64,000 nucleotides of DNA from an uncultured Bacilli bacterium (GTDB taxonomy: Bacteria > Bacillota_I > Bacilli_A > RF39 > UBA660): assembly GCA_934098385.1 (NCBI GenBank), contig CAKOOJ010000001.1:186001-250000 (forward strand). The letters run 5' to 3'. Positions within the stretch are counted from its first letter, which is position 1; the number at the start of each line of letters is the position of its first letter. Below, in pieces: positions 40,943-50,294 of the stretch. A program made the translations under genes and the position numbers. The notes under the pieces are model-generated. The model was given only the letters and a program-made list of their open reading frames with translations, did not search any database and was not told the origin of the DNA.

Positions 40943-43111
40943 TTATATATTTATTGGATTACTATCTATTTCTAAATATATATTTTTTTCATTAATATAC
41001 ATATTATCGATAAATTTAATACTATCATATAGTAAATTATCATATTTATACTTTATAATTATTTGAAATCTATAAATATTATTTAATTTAAATAAACTAG
41101 CAGTTGAAGGCCCCAATATAATTGATTTTTTATCTATATTATTTCTTAAATAATTACATATTTTAGTAGCATTTTTACTAGCTATATCATAATCACTACT
41201 ACATATTTTTAAACTTAAAATATAATAAAATGGTGGATAATTTAATTTCTTTCTTAAATTCATTTCATATTTATAAAAATTAATATAATCATTATTCTTT
41301 AAATATTTAAATAAAATATTATCTGGATTAAAAGTTTGTAATATTACTTTACTATCAATTCCACTTCTACCTGCTCTACCACTTACTTGATTTAACAAAC
41401 TAAATGTTTTTTCATTACTTCTAAAATCCGGTATATTTAATGTTTCATCTGCATTTATTACACCTACTAAATTAATATCTGGAAAATCTAACCCTTTACT
41501 AATCATTTGAGTTCCTACAACTATATCAACTTCTTTATTTTCTATCATTTTAATATATTTTTCATGACTACCTTTTCTTATTGTAGTATCCCTATCCATT
41601 CTTAGTATTCTTGCGGTTGGAAACATTTTTTTTAATTCTATTTCTAATTTTTCAGTACCAGTACCATAATTTCTAATTGCGTCTTCACCACAATTAGGAC
41701 AAGTTTTTTTTAAATATGTAATATACCCACAATAATGACATCTTAAATTATTATTACTCTTATGATATGTTAATGTTATTTCACAATGTGGACATTTATA
41801 AGTATATCCACAATTTTGACAACTTACAAATGTACTAAATCCTCTTCTATTAAGTAATATCATAGCTTGTTTCTTATTTTTTAAAGTATTATATATTTCT
41901 TTTTTTAACTCATCACTAAATAAAAGATTTCTTTTCTTCACCTCTTCTTTCATATCTACTAATATAACTTCCGGTAATTTATAATTTCCTACTCTTTTAT
42001 CTAAAATTAATAATTTATATACTCCCTTTTGTGCTCTCGCAAAAGATTCTAAACTAGGAGTAGCACTGCCTAATATTAGTGGACAATTATTATATGAAGA
42101 TCTTTTTTTGGCTATATCAATAGTATTATATCTAGGATTACTTTCCTGTTTATATGAACTTGTATGCTCTTCATCAATTATTATTATTCCTATATTATTT
42201 AATGGGGCAAATATAGCACTACGTGTTCCAACTACAACTTTAACTTCACCCTTATTTATTTTTGTATATTCATCATATTTTTCTCCATCAGACAAACCAC
42301 TATGTAATATTGCAACATCACTTCCAAAAGAAGAATATAACCTATTTACCATTTGTGTAGTTAAACTTATTTCTGGTACTAACATTATTGCAGTTTTTCC
42401 TTTATATAAAACTTTTTTAATTAAATCAATATACACTATTGTTTTCCCACTGCCAGTTATACCATACAAAAGATATATGAGTGATTTATCTAATATAACT
42501 TTATCAACAACTGCTTGTTGATCATCTGTAAGTGTATAACATTTCTTACTTAAAATATTGTTATTTAATCTATATTTTTTCTCTTTTTCAATTCTTATAA
42601 TACCTTCTTCTAATAATTTTTTATATACAATACTTACATCTTTTTTATTTATTTTTCCATTAACAATTAATCTATTTAATATATCAATTTTAGCTTTACT
42701 TCTTTTATTATTATTAATATAATTCATTATCTCATCTTTATCTTTATTTAAAACAAGATATTCATCATATTTATCATAATTATTCTTTACATCTTTTACT
42801 TTTAAACTAGATGGTAACATTGTTTGATATGCCTTTATAAGTGTACAAAATGTAACATCTGATAAATATTTTCCTAACTTTAATAATTCTTCATTCAAAT
42901 ATATATCCGGATTTACAACTTCTACTATTTCATTTAAATTTTCTACATCAGTCTCACTTATAATAGATGTTACAATCCCATTTATTGTTTTCTTATTAAA
43001 TAATACTTTTACTTTATTACCAACATTTACTTTCATATTATCTGGTATCTTATATGTAAATTCTTTATTTAACATTTTGGAACTATATTCTATTAATACT
43101 AAAGCATACAT
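40943..43111 (-). CDS. priA: Primosomal replication restart helicase PriA
   Basis: 722 residues. An N-terminal DNA-binding domain, then a superfamily 2 helicase with Walker A GITGSGKT and Walker B DEEH, and the PriA zinc region CQNCGYTYKCPHC...CHYCG...CPNCG inserted between the helicase lobes, then GTQMISKGLDFP and QVSGRAGRSG motifs. It recognises stalled forks and reloads the replisome. It is a one-gene unit next to an uncharacterised membrane protein. Confidence 0.96.
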   Translation of the reverse strand: MYALVLIEYSSKMLNKEFTYKIPDNMKVNVGNKVKVLFNKKTINGIVTSIISETDVENLNEIVEVVNPDIYLNEELLKLGKYLSDVTFCTLIKAYQTMLPSSLKVKDVKNNYDKYDEYLVLNKDKDEIMNYINNNKRSKAKIDILNRLIVNGKINKKDVSIVYKKLLEEGIIRIEKEKKYRLNNNILSKKCYTLTDDQQAVVDKVILDKSLIYLLYGITGSGKTIVYIDLIKKVLYKGKTAIMLVPEISLTTQMVNRLYSSFGSDVAILHSGLSDGEKYDEYTKINKGEVKVVVGTRSAIFAPLNNIGIIIIDEEHTSSYKQESNPRYNTIDIAKKRSSYNNCPLILGSATPSLESFARAQKGVYKLLILDKRVGNYKLPEVILVDMKEEVKKRNLLFSDELKKEIYNTLKNKKQAMILLNRRGFSTFVSCQNCGYTYKCPHCEITLTYHKSNNNLRCHYCGYITYLKKTCPNCGEDAIRNYGTGTEKLEIELKKMFPTARILRMDRDTTIRKGSHEKYIKMIENKEVDIVVGTQMISKGLDFPDINLVGVINADETLNIPDFRSNEKTFSLLNQVSGRAGRSGIDSKVILQTFNPDNILFKYLKNNDYINFYKYEMNLRKKLNYPPFYYILSLKICSSDYDIASKNATKICNYLRNNIDKKSIILGPSTASLFKLNNIYRFQIIIKYKYDNLLYDSIKFIDNMYINEKNIYLEIDSNPINI

Positions 43112-43159
43112 ACCATCACTCTTTTCTAAGTGTTATTATATATGAATTATTTTTTATTA

Positions 43160-43492
43160 TCAAGAATTATTTTGTTTATCAATAATATGTTTTAATTCTT
43201 TAATTCTCTTATTTTTTTCTTTTATTATCTTTTCATTAATATATATTTGTTCATTTAATTCATCATATTCTCGTCTTGTTAAATATATATAATTTATTGG
43301 CTCACTCTCACTATATTTTAATAATGTAAATAATGTAATAATACCAAGAAAAAATAAACCAGACAAAATTAAATAAATATAAAAATCTTCATTAGTTTTA
43401 AAATACTTATTTATACTATATATTAATACTATAATTAATAAAATTTGCACAAAATGTATTATTTTTTGTCCTAAATCACTACTTTTTTTCAT
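43160..43492 (-). CDS. Small membrane protein with coiled-coil tail, unknown function
   Basis: 110 residues with two transmembrane helices (about 11-27 and 37-59) followed by a soluble tail that begins YLTRREYDELNEQIYIN and is a likely coiled coil (KIIKEKNKRIKELKHIIDK). I do not recognise the family. It is on the same strand as priA, 48 bp upstream, with a terminator just ahead at 43497-43542 that separates it from the HTH gene. Confidence 0.5.
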   Translation of the reverse strand: MKKSSDLGQKIIHFVQILLIIVLIYSINKYFKTNEDFYIYLILSGLFFLGIITLFTLLKYSESEPINYIYLTRREYDELNEQIYINEKIIKEKNKRIKELKHIIDKQNNS

Positions 43493-43496
43493 AATA

Positions 43497-43542
43497 AAAA
43501 TATCCCTTCATTTATTGATTATATCAATTAAAGGGATATTTT
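43497..43542 (-). terminator. Terminator of the HTH gene at 43582
   Basis: A 12-bp stem AAAATATCCCTT / AAGGGATATTTT with a 22-nt loop that itself contains the short inverted pair TTGAT / ATCAA. Confidence 0.75.
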
Positions 43543-43581
43543 AAAATTATAAATTAACTATTTGACGTTAATTTTACGATA

Positions 43582-43821
43582 TTAATCTTCTCTATCTAGA
43601 TTTAAAAATATATCATCAGAAAAGAAATCTTTTAACGTAATACCTAAACCATCACAAATTCTTATAATTGTTAATAGTTTTGGATTTTTAGATTTACCAT
43701 TAACTAAACTATCTACAGTACTTTGAGTTAAACAACTTATAGTAGCTAGTTTATTTATAGTTATATCCCTTTCTTTGATGATACATAATATTTTCTTAGA
43801 TATTGCTTCACTTATCTTCAT
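43582..43821 (-). CDS. XRE-family HTH transcriptional regulator
   Basis: 79 residues from the ATG at 43821 (AGGTGAT upstream; a GTG at 43830 is the alternative). Nearly the whole protein is a Cro/CI-type HTH: ISKKILCIIKERDITINKLATISCLTQSTVDSLVNGKSKNPKLLTIIRICDGLGITLKDFF, matching the five-helix pattern with the usual GxxxxP turn. A small DNA-binding regulator; its target is unknown. It is transcribed alone and faces away from a second HTH gene at 44396. Confidence 0.85.
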   Translation of the reverse strand: MKISEAISKKILCIIKERDITINKLATISCLTQSTVDSLVNGKSKNPKLLTIIRICDGLGITLKDFFSDDIFLNLDRED

Positions 43822-43969
43822 AATAATCACCTAACATAATTTTACAAATGTTTTAGGTGCTAATCATAACGTCATGTTGTTAAATTTAAAAAATTTGTAA
43901 AAAAATAATATTTTTAAAACTCGTAAATGATATATTTAATCTATATCTTATTACTATTATGGATAAATA

Positions 43970-44230
43970 TTATTTTATTATAACTGATATTTCATTATAC
44001 AACTTTTGAATTTCTAAATTAATATTATTTAATTCATCTTCCCACTTTTGATGACTTGTTTTAAATATTTTCATAGGCTCAAACAAAATATGATCTTCTA
44101 ATTCTTCTTTTAAATACTTATATCTATTAAAAAGTACATCAAGTAACAGTTTATCTAATCTTTCAAAGCCATAATACATATCGTCATATAATTTTAAGAA
44201 ATTTTCTAATGTTTTTTCATTTTGGTTCAT
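43970..44230 (-). CDS. Small helical protein of unknown function
   Basis: 86 residues from the ATG at 44230, chosen for GGAGTG just upstream. Almost wholly helical and charged (LENFLKLYDDMYYGFERLDKLLLDVLFNRYKYLKEELEDH), no membrane segment, with a C-terminal coiled-coil-like stretch. I do not recognise it. It lies between two HTH regulators of opposite orientation; the 44,252-44,395 gap that separates it from the plus-strand HTH gene could hold shared control sites, but I see no clear operator. Confidence 0.5.
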   Translation of the reverse strand: MNQNEKTLENFLKLYDDMYYGFERLDKLLLDVLFNRYKYLKEELEDHILFEPMKIFKTSHQKWEDELNNINLEIQKLYNEISVIIK

Positions 44231-44395
44231 AAATTCACTCCTTTTATACAAATTAATAAGTCTTATTTATATTGTTTTACAATATATATGAATTATAACA
44301 AAAAAATATATTTTTAGTTTGAAATTTGCGCGAAAGTGTGGCTTATTTGTCTGAAAATATATGAAATAATTTTTATATGAGGTGATTACGTAAAA

Positions 44396-44707
44396 ATGGC
44401 AGTAAAAGAGTACGATTTGTTACAAAGAAAAGTAAGTATTGTTAATCAAGAAATACTTTATCTAAACATTTGTAAAAATATAAAGAAATTTCGTATAGAA
44501 AAATACAATGAATTTAAAACATTAGAACATAGAAATATAATAAATCCATATTCAACAGAAAATATTAGTGCACTTTTAGATTACAGTCACAACCACTATA
44601 AAAGATTTGAAAGTGAAACAGATAGCACTAAAAAAATACCACTAGAAAAATTAATAAAACTATCAATTATATTAGATAAAAATATAGAAGACTTTTTTAA
44701 AGATTAA
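44396..44707 (+). CDS. Atypical HTH (Cro/CI-like) regulator
   Basis: 103 residues, with GAGGTGAT upstream. Residues 25-100 resemble a Cro/CI domain: ICKNIKKFRIEKYNEFKTLEH, then YSTENISALLDYSHNHYKRFESE, then IPLEKLIKLSIILDKNIEDFF. The recognition region is unusual, with a longer insert between the first two helices than normal. A DNA-binding role is likely but less certain than for the gene at 43582. It converges on rnhC with a shared hairpin terminator. Confidence 0.7.
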   Translation: MAVKEYDLLQRKVSIVNQEILYLNICKNIKKFRIEKYNEFKTLEHRNIINPYSTENISALLDYSHNHYKRFESETDSTKKIPLEKLIKLSIILDKNIEDFFKD

Positions 44708-44738
44708 AAATCCCAACTATTAGTTAAGTTGAGATTTT
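44707..44738. terminator. Bidirectional terminator between the HTH gene and rnhC
   Basis: Stem AAAATC-CAACT / AGTTG-GATTTT with one C-A mismatch, flanked by A- and T-runs. Confidence 0.75.
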
Positions 44739-45673
44739 ATTTTTTCTGTATTTTTAAAATTTAATTTTGCTATATCACTAAGTTTATTAAATCCATATTT
44801 TTTTACTATTTCAATCCCTTGTTTATCTACATCAAATCCAGCACCTTTATATAAAGGAATATGTAATTCATCACTTAATTTATCCATTTCTTTTAAAAAT
44901 ATATATCTTGATATTATACTAGATGTTGCAACAGATAAACATTTATCCTCTGCATGAGTAGTAAATGTTATATTAGTTACTTTATCTCTTACCTCTTTTA
45001 TATGTTCATAATATTTTGTAGGATAACAAAATTGATCTACTACTATCAGTTTATAATCATAATTATCTTTATTAGTTAGTCCATATAATACTTTATTATG
45101 TAGTATTGCTTTTACTTTATTCATATTAGTTATACCGTTTTTATTGTAATCTTTTGGACTTAATATATAAGTTACATGTGGTATTCTTTTTATAATAATA
45201 GGAGCTATCTTTAATATTTTTTCATCAGTTAATTTTTTAGAATCTTTAATACCTAATTCTTCAAGCATAAACTTATCTTTTATATCTACATAACTTGCTG
45301 TTACAACAATTGGTCCAAAATAATCACCTGTGCCTACTTCATCAGAACCTATTGTAGAAATATATTTAAATCTATCATCTTTTAAATCATTCTTTTTATC
45401 ATCTTTCTTTTTTAAATCTTTAGCTATCTCTGTAGAAATATTTCTATTATTAAGCAATCTTTCTCTTTCTATCCAATATGATGCTTCAATATCAGCACCT
45501 ATACCTTGAAACATAATTTTTCCAGATTCATATAATGTAGTTACACAATCAAAATCCTTTACTTGAAATACACTATATGGAGGCTTTTTATCAACCACTC
45601 TATCTTGATAAAATTCTATTATTTCTTTTCTTAAATTTGGACTTATTTTAAATACTATAGTTGTTTGTGCCAT
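44720..45673 (-). CDS. rnhC: Ribonuclease HIII
   Basis: 317 residues. The N-terminal TBP-like substrate-binding domain (about 1-85) distinguishes HIII from HII. The catalytic domain begins YISTIGSDEVGTGDYFGPIVV with the acidic metal ligands Asp and Glu, continues with GIKDSKKLTDEK, LIVVDQFC, and the C-terminal acidic residue in HAEDKCLSVATSSIISR. It cleaves the RNA strand of RNA-DNA hybrids and is typical of Bacilli, often adjacent to cvpA as here (divergent). Confidence 0.94.
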   Translation of the reverse strand: MAQTTIVFKISPNLRKEIIEFYQDRVVDKKPPYSVFQVKDFDCVTTLYESGKIMFQGIGADIEASYWIERERLLNNRNISTEIAKDLKKKDDKKNDLKDDRFKYISTIGSDEVGTGDYFGPIVVTASYVDIKDKFMLEELGIKDSKKLTDEKILKIAPIIIKRIPHVTYILSPKDYNKNGITNMNKVKAILHNKVLYGLTNKDNYDYKLIVVDQFCYPTKYYEHIKEVRDKVTNITFTTHAEDKCLSVATSSIISRYIFLKEMDKLSDELHIPLYKGAGFDVDKQGIEIVKKYGFNKLSDIAKLNFKNTEKIKSQLN

Positions 45674-45758
45674 TATTTCACTTCCTTAACAAATATTATA
45701 TCAAATATTTCTTTCTTTTTCATTAACAATATAATATAATTTTATTAGGAGGATAGAA

Positions 45759-46466
45759 ATGAATATAGTAGATTTTATTATAATTATTATTTTAGTACTA
45801 TGTGCACTAAATGGATTTAAACAAGGTATGTTACCAAGTATAATTAATTTTATTGGAACCTTCTTAATATTTATAATAGCATTTTATTTAAAACAACCCA
45901 TATCTACTTTAATGTATGAAAACTTACCATTTTTAAACTTTGCAGGTATATTTAAAGGTATAATTGGTGTAAATATACTATTTTATGAAGTTATTGCATA
46001 TGGTTTAACAATACTTATATTAAGTATTATATTTGGTATAGTAAAAAAAATTAGTGTTGTATTCAATAAATTTTTAAATGCCACTATTATATTAACAATA
46101 CCAAATAAAATTATTGGTGCAATAATTGGTATCATGGAAGGTATATTATTTGCTTTCATATTATTATGTATTGGAAGTGCAGTTAATACTACAACTAAAT
46201 ATGTTAATGAAAGTAAATATGGTAGTATTATTTTAAATAAAGTACCTATAATAAGTAATGTAACTAGTAATTTAACAAATAGTTTTGATGAAGTATATAA
46301 CACAATCATAAATAATAAAAATGATACTAAAAAAGCAAATTTAGAAACTATTGATATTTTAATGAAATATGATATATTAAGTTATGAAAGTGCTAATAAA
46401 TTAGTTCAAGACAATAAATTAAATATTGATGGTGTAAATAATATTATTGAAAAATATAGGAGTTAA
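45759..46466 (+). CDS. CvpA-family membrane protein
   Basis: 235 residues. Four hydrophobic helices in the N-terminal 140 residues, starting MNIVDFIIIIILVLCALNGFKQGM, which fits the CvpA pattern (FDxxIxxxxxxxxxxGxxRGxxxxL). The C-terminal part is soluble. The gene lies divergent to rnhC, as in Bacillus (rnhC-zapA-cvpA neighbourhood), and one base upstream of a thioredoxin. The family is linked to envelope integrity and colicin V export, but the biochemical role is unknown. Confidence 0.8.
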   Translation: MNIVDFIIIIILVLCALNGFKQGMLPSIINFIGTFLIFIIAFYLKQPISTLMYENLPFLNFAGIFKGIIGVNILFYEVIAYGLTILILSIIFGIVKKISVVFNKFLNATIILTIPNKIIGAIIGIMEGILFAFILLCIGSAVNTTTKYVNESKYGSIILNKVPIISNVTSNLTNSFDEVYNTIINNKNDTKKANLETIDILMKYDILSYESANKLVQDNKLNIDGVNNIIEKYRS

Positions 46467-46467
46467 T

Positions 46468-46761
46468 ATGATAAAATATTTAGAAAAAGAAAATTTAAAT
46501 GATTTAATTGGAAATGAAATTACATTAGTTGACTTTTATGCAGATTGGTGTGGTCCTTGTAAAATGCTTGGAAGTGTTTTAGAAAATATGGATCTTAATG
46601 TAATAAAAATTAATACTGACAAATTTCCAGAACTTGCACAAAAATTTGGTGTTATGAGTATACCAACCATTGTAATATATAAAAATAAAAAAGAAGTTAG
46701 TAAGTTCATAGGATTTAAAAGTAAAGAAGAAATAAAAGAAATTATACAAAATTTAACATAA
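46468..46761 (+). CDS. Thioredoxin
   Basis: 97 residues from the ATG at 46468, preceded by TAGGAG; an in-frame upstream codon would overlap cvpA. The thioredoxin fold is complete: VDFYADWCGPCKML with the WCGPC redox site, the cis-Pro in MSIPTIVIYKNKK, and the C-terminal helix. A cytoplasmic disulfide reductase. It is co-transcribed with the CvpA-family gene and followed by a strong terminator. Confidence 0.93.
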   Translation: MIKYLEKENLNDLIGNEITLVDFYADWCGPCKMLGSVLENMDLNVIKINTDKFPELAQKFGVMSIPTIVIYKNKKEVSKFIGFKSKEEIKEIIQNLT

Positions 46762-46778
46762 AAGTTAATAAAATTAAT

Positions 46779-46816
46779 AAAAATGTAGTAAAAATGCTTG
46801 AATTTACTACATTTTT
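46779..46816 (+). terminator. Terminator of the cvpA-thioredoxin unit
   Basis: A 14-bp stem AAAAATGTAGTAAA / TTTACTACATTTTT with a 10-nt loop. Confidence 0.8.
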
Positions 46817-46846
46817 ATTATATAATTTTTGTTGTAACCGAGTTAT

Positions 46847-46923
46847 GTCTGCGTAGCTCAGCTGGATAGAGCAATCGCCTTCTAAGCGATCGGTCAGGCG
46901 TTCGAGTCGCCTCGCGGACACCA
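46847..46923 (+). tRNA. tRNA-Arg (anticodon UCU), CCA encoded
   Basis: Acceptor GTCTGCG pairs with CGCGGAC (one wobble), D arm GCTCAGCTGGATAGAGC, anticodon stem ATCGC / GCGAT around loop CTTCTAA, T arm AGGCG-TTCGAGT-CGCCT, and encoded CCA at 46921-46923. The anticodon UCU reads AGA and AGG, the favoured Arg codons of this AT-rich genome. Confidence 0.95.
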
Positions 46924-46934
46924 CTTTGTTTATT

Positions 46935-46955
46935 AACTACTCATTGAGTAGTTTT
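46935..46955 (+). terminator. Terminator of tRNA-Arg
   Basis: Stem AACTACTC / GAGTAGTT with loop ATT and a following T-run. Confidence 0.8.
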
Positions 46956-46967
46956 TTTATATAAAAA

Positions 46968-46989
46968 AACAATGTCATTCGACATTGTT
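46968..46989 (-). terminator. Terminator of the surface-protein gene at 46988
   Basis: Stem AACAATGTC / GACATTGTT with loop ATTC; seven A on the plus strand give the transcript T-run. Confidence 0.8.
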
Positions 46990-48298
46990 ATATATTAAGT
47001 ACTTCTATACTAGAATTATCATTTGGTTTAGAATTTACATTATTCTTCTTTTTCCTATTTGATTTAATAATTATTAACACAATTAACATTATTATTAAAA
47101 GTCCTAAAACCCCTAACCCAATATATAATATTAAATTAGATTTTTCTTTAGTTATAGTAATACTATATGTTGTAGTTATATCATCATCTCCAGTAAGATT
47201 TATTTTTATCACACTACCATCTTTTAAATTTTCATTATTTAAAACAATAGGTTTTATATCACTTTCCTCACTTACAGGAGTTATTTCTAATTTATTTATA
47301 TCACTAGATATAGTTAATTTATAATCAAAAGTAGATTTATTAAAATTAATATTATATCCACCAATTACCAAACTTTTTAAATAGTGTTTATTATCTATCT
47401 TTTCACCTTTTTTTAATCTAGTAACTTTTAAATTATATTCATTTGTTTTATTATCACTTGTAGTTAATTTAATTACTATATTATTTTCTCCAACAGCCAA
47501 ATTTTCATTTCCAGTAATTTCTATATTAATACCATCTTCACTAGTAGCATCAATACTCAAATTCTCGACATCATATAAAACTTTAAAACTATATTCTGTT
47601 TTCTTTATACTGAATGTACCAAATTTTATTTCTTCATTAGTATCCTTATCTTTTATTTTTAATGATTTTAATAATATTGTCTTATCACTACTTGAAGATG
47701 TATTTTTAGCATTACAAGCATAATATGTTATATCTTTTTCTATTTTTACTTGACCAATACTTCCCTCTTTACAAGTACTCGCAGTACCCCATCCATTAAA
47801 ACCTTCTGTATCTAGTTTTGGAAGTGTAATATTACAGTAAGAACTACCAGTAGCTATCTTACAACTTTCTTTTGTTGGTTTACTACCATTATTTGGATCA
47901 AGAGTTATAAATACTTCTTTTATATTTGAATCTTTTGTAGTAGTTGTTTCCTTAGTAGTAGTTGGAGGTATATAAGCTTGATTTTTAATTGTTAATGTTG
48001 CACTAGACGTACCATCACTTACTATAACATAACCTTTTTCAAAATCAGAATCAAACTTTAAACTTTTATTTGGAGTTATAGTAGCAGTTTTATTACCATC
48101 ATTTTCTTGTATTTCATAATTAAAATAATCTTTATAATCACTATTATTATAAGTAAACGTTAACTTATCTCCTTTTATTTCAGAACAAGGAAAATTACCA
48201 ATACTAGTTACATCTATATCTTTATTGTAACATTCTAAAGCATTTACTCTTATAAATGGAATAAATAAAAACATAAATAATATTAATTTCTTTTTCAT
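46988..48298 (-). CDS. Secreted surface protein with cadherin-like beta-sandwich repeats and C-terminal anchor
   Basis: 436 residues. A cleavable-type signal peptide (MKKKLILFMFLFIPFIRVNA) ends in a typical Ala. A Cys-containing N-terminal domain (about 21-105), a Thr-rich linker (TTTKETTTTKD), a Cys-containing segment (about 125-200) and two repeats of the cadherin-like beta-sandwich type follow (LLKSLKIKDKDTNEEI and HYLKSLVIGGYNINFNKSTFDYKLTI). One transmembrane helix (about 390-412) and a basic tail anchor the protein. It is exposed on the outside and probably adhesive or structural. No LPXTG motif is present. Confidence 0.75.
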   Translation of the reverse strand: MKKKLILFMFLFIPFIRVNALECYNKDIDVTSIGNFPCSEIKGDKLTFTYNNSDYKDYFNYEIQENDGNKTATITPNKSLKFDSDFEKGYVIVSDGTSSATLTIKNQAYIPPTTTKETTTTKDSNIKEVFITLDPNNGSKPTKESCKIATGSSYCNITLPKLDTEGFNGWGTASTCKEGSIGQVKIEKDITYYACNAKNTSSSSDKTILLKSLKIKDKDTNEEIKFGTFSIKKTEYSFKVLYDVENLSIDATSEDGINIEITGNENLAVGENNIVIKLTTSDNKTNEYNLKVTRLKKGEKIDNKHYLKSLVIGGYNINFNKSTFDYKLTISSDINKLEITPVSEESDIKPIVLNNENLKDGSVIKINLTGDDDITTTYSITITKEKSNLILYIGLGVLGLLIIMLIVLIIIKSNRKKKNNVNSKPNDNSSIEVLNI

Positions 48299-48394
48299 AA
48301 TTACCCTCTATTCTTTATAAATAAATGATAACACATATCAAAAAAAAAATAAACAATAAATTGTCTATTTTCATAAACTATATTAGGTGATACT

Positions 48395-48583
48395 ATGTGT
48401 AATAATAATAACAATTTTTTTAGAGGTTTCTTTAGTATATTCTGGGTATTAATATTATCTTGTTTAATTTTTTATCAAACTATTATAACATTAATATTAC
48501 CATTTAGATTTAATGTACTTATCTTACTTATCGAAGTTGGTTTGTTATTCTTTATACTATTTAGAATAATATGGCCTAATTAA
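48395..48583 (+). CDS. Small two-helix membrane protein, unknown function
   Basis: 62 residues: a polar Asn-rich start (MCNNNNNFF) and two transmembrane helices (about 14-32 and 40-58). AGGTGAT precedes the ATG. The 3' end overlaps the convergent ysxE-like gene by 27 bp. I do not recognise a family; the Asn run and two-helix form are reminiscent of small sporulation membrane proteins but this is not established. Confidence 0.45.
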   Translation: MCNNNNNFFRGFFSIFWVLILSCLIFYQTIITLILPFRFNVLILLIEVGLLFFILFRIIWPN

Positions 48584-49438
48584 GTTTTCAGTTTTATATA
48601 TATAATCTAAGTATTTTCTAACAATACTTATATTTTTTAATTCATTATTAGTTAAATTAATTTCATCTGGCATAACTAACATTATAAATAATAGTTTTTT
48701 TTCATTTTCATTTAATGGAAACTTTTCCATATATACCTTAAGCGGATTTGAAAAATCCATAGTTAAATAAACATTCTTATATAATTTAACAATATCTAGT
48801 ATTGGACTATCTATTATATAATTATCCCAACTTATTAAATATTCATTTTCATTTTTAATATAATGATCCAATTCTAAATTATTATGTACTATTGATACCC
48901 TCATTTTATTTGTATCAATACTTATCTTATACCATTCTTCTATTTCATTCTTTAAAAAAGTAAGTGATGAAAATATTTTACTGGAATTAATTAATATTAA
49001 ATTACCAGATGGACTAACAAATACATTATCCTCTATTTCATATATTATTTTATTTAAATATTCCTCTAAATACTCTACTCTACCTAATAATTCTTCATAT
49101 ATTTCTTTTATTTTATCATTAGTTATTTCTTTGTAGTAGCTAGTCTTACTATGTAATAAACTAATTAAATTTATTAAATCTATTAATTTTTGTTCATTAT
49201 CAATACTATTATCTTCTACATATTCAAATACATTAACTTCATCTCTATTATCTTCTATAAGTTTTGGATAATATTTAAAACTTCTACTATTTAAATATTT
49301 ATATAATTCTTTTATATCTTTATTTTTTTTATTTTTTATAACATAATTACCACTCGTACAATTAAATATTTTAGTATTTCCTTTTACACTAACTTTATAT
49401 GGTTTATAAATTTTTGTTAGTATATCTATACTATTCAT
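48557..49438 (-). CDS. YsxE/CotS-like spore coat kinase homologue
   Basis: 293 residues with the overall pattern of the aminoglycoside-phosphotransferase-like CotS/YsxE/YutH family: an N-terminal lobe (VSVKGNTKIFNCTSGNYVIKNKK), a hinge region (VNVFEYVEDNSI), helix ISLLHSKT, and the catalytic loop region VSIVHNNLELDHYI followed by ISWDNYIIDSPILDIVKLYK. The catalytic-loop residues are HNNLxxDH where active kinases read HGDxxxxN, so activity is doubtful. It overlaps the spoVID-like gene by 8 bp (ATGAATAG). The pair spoVID-ysxE is conserved in Bacillus, which supports a coat-assembly role. Confidence 0.72.
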   Translation of the reverse strand: MNSIDILTKIYKPYKVSVKGNTKIFNCTSGNYVIKNKKNKDIKELYKYLNSRSFKYYPKLIEDNRDEVNVFEYVEDNSIDNEQKLIDLINLISLLHSKTSYYKEITNDKIKEIYEELLGRVEYLEEYLNKIIYEIEDNVFVSPSGNLILINSSKIFSSLTFLKNEIEEWYKISIDTNKMRVSIVHNNLELDHYIKNENEYLISWDNYIIDSPILDIVKLYKNVYLTMDFSNPLKVYMEKFPLNENEKKLLFIMLVMPDEINLTNNELKNISIVRKYLDYIYKTENLIRPYYSK

Positions 49439-50228
49439 AACTAGGTATTATAATCTTATCTCCAATGTTCAAATTATTTAAATCATTATATTCTTTTAAA
49501 TCATCTATAGTCGTATGATATTTTATAACTATACTTTCTAAAGTTTCATTTTCATGTAATTTATATACTTTATATGTTATAAATTTATCATTATTATTAT
49601 TTATAGAATTAATTATATCATCAGATTTTATATTATCTCTATTACTTTCTTCTATTTCTATATTTTTAGAATCTATATCATTTTCTTCCATATTTTTTTC
49701 AATTAACCTAGTATCTTCTAATGATAATTCTTGCTTTTTATCAATCAATTCTTTTTCTTCTATTTTATCAATTGATTTTCTCTCTTCTTCTTTTTTTTCT
49801 TCATTATCAATTCTATCTTTTATATCTTTAACTCTAGTATCAATTACTTCTACTTCTCTTTTACTCAAAAATTCATCTAAGCTTTCTTCATTATCAAATA
49901 ATAATACGCTTTTCTTATCTCCAGATATTTCATAATCTATATTAACTATTAATTCATCTTTTTTATAATCATATATAAAATTAGTTATATCTACGCTTAT
50001 ACTCTCTGTATCAATATCATTTTCTAATTCATAATCAAATGGTATTTTAAAATTAAATTTTTCTTTATTAATAGATACTTCGTGTATTTTATATTCTCCA
50101 TCTATTATAAAATTACCAACTATTTTATTTCCTTCTACTTTATAATTACGATCTAATGAAATACTAGTAATATCTTTTATATTGTTTTTAAATAATAATT
50201 CTTTTTCTATATGTTTATTTTCTTTCAT
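49431..50228 (-). CDS. spoVID: SpoVID-like spore coat morphogenetic protein with C-terminal LysM
   Basis: 265 residues from the ATG at 50228 (AAAGGA upstream). The N-terminal domain (about 10-130) has the beta pattern of SpoVID (EKELLFKNNIKDITSISLDRNYKVEGNKIVGNFIIDGEYK). A long acidic, low-complexity middle (EEKKEEERKSIDKIEEKE) follows. The C-terminal LysM repeat is VYKLHENETLESIVIKYHTTIDDLKEYNDLNNLNIGDKIIIP. SpoVID anchors coat layers to the forespore surface and its LysM may bind lipid II or cortex. It is followed by a YsxE-like gene, as in Bacillus. Confidence 0.8.
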   Translation of the reverse strand: MKENKHIEKELLFKNNIKDITSISLDRNYKVEGNKIVGNFIIDGEYKIHEVSINKEKFNFKIPFDYELENDIDTESISVDITNFIYDYKKDELIVNIDYEISGDKKSVLLFDNEESLDEFLSKREVEVIDTRVKDIKDRIDNEEKKEEERKSIDKIEEKELIDKKQELSLEDTRLIEKNMEENDIDSKNIEIEESNRDNIKSDDIINSINNNNDKFITYKVYKLHENETLESIVIKYHTTIDDLKEYNDLNNLNIGDKIIIPSYE

Positions 50229-50268
50229 ATAACACATTCCTTTCATAAAATTATATGATAACTAAAAA

Positions 50269-50290
50269 AAATTAGACTTTAATCTAATTT
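50269..50290 (-). terminator. Terminator after the MTAN-GNAT/33-aa unit
   Basis: Stem AAATTAGA / TCTAATTT with a 6-nt loop; seven A on the plus strand to the left act as the T-run. Confidence 0.7.
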
Positions 50291-50294
50291 ATTA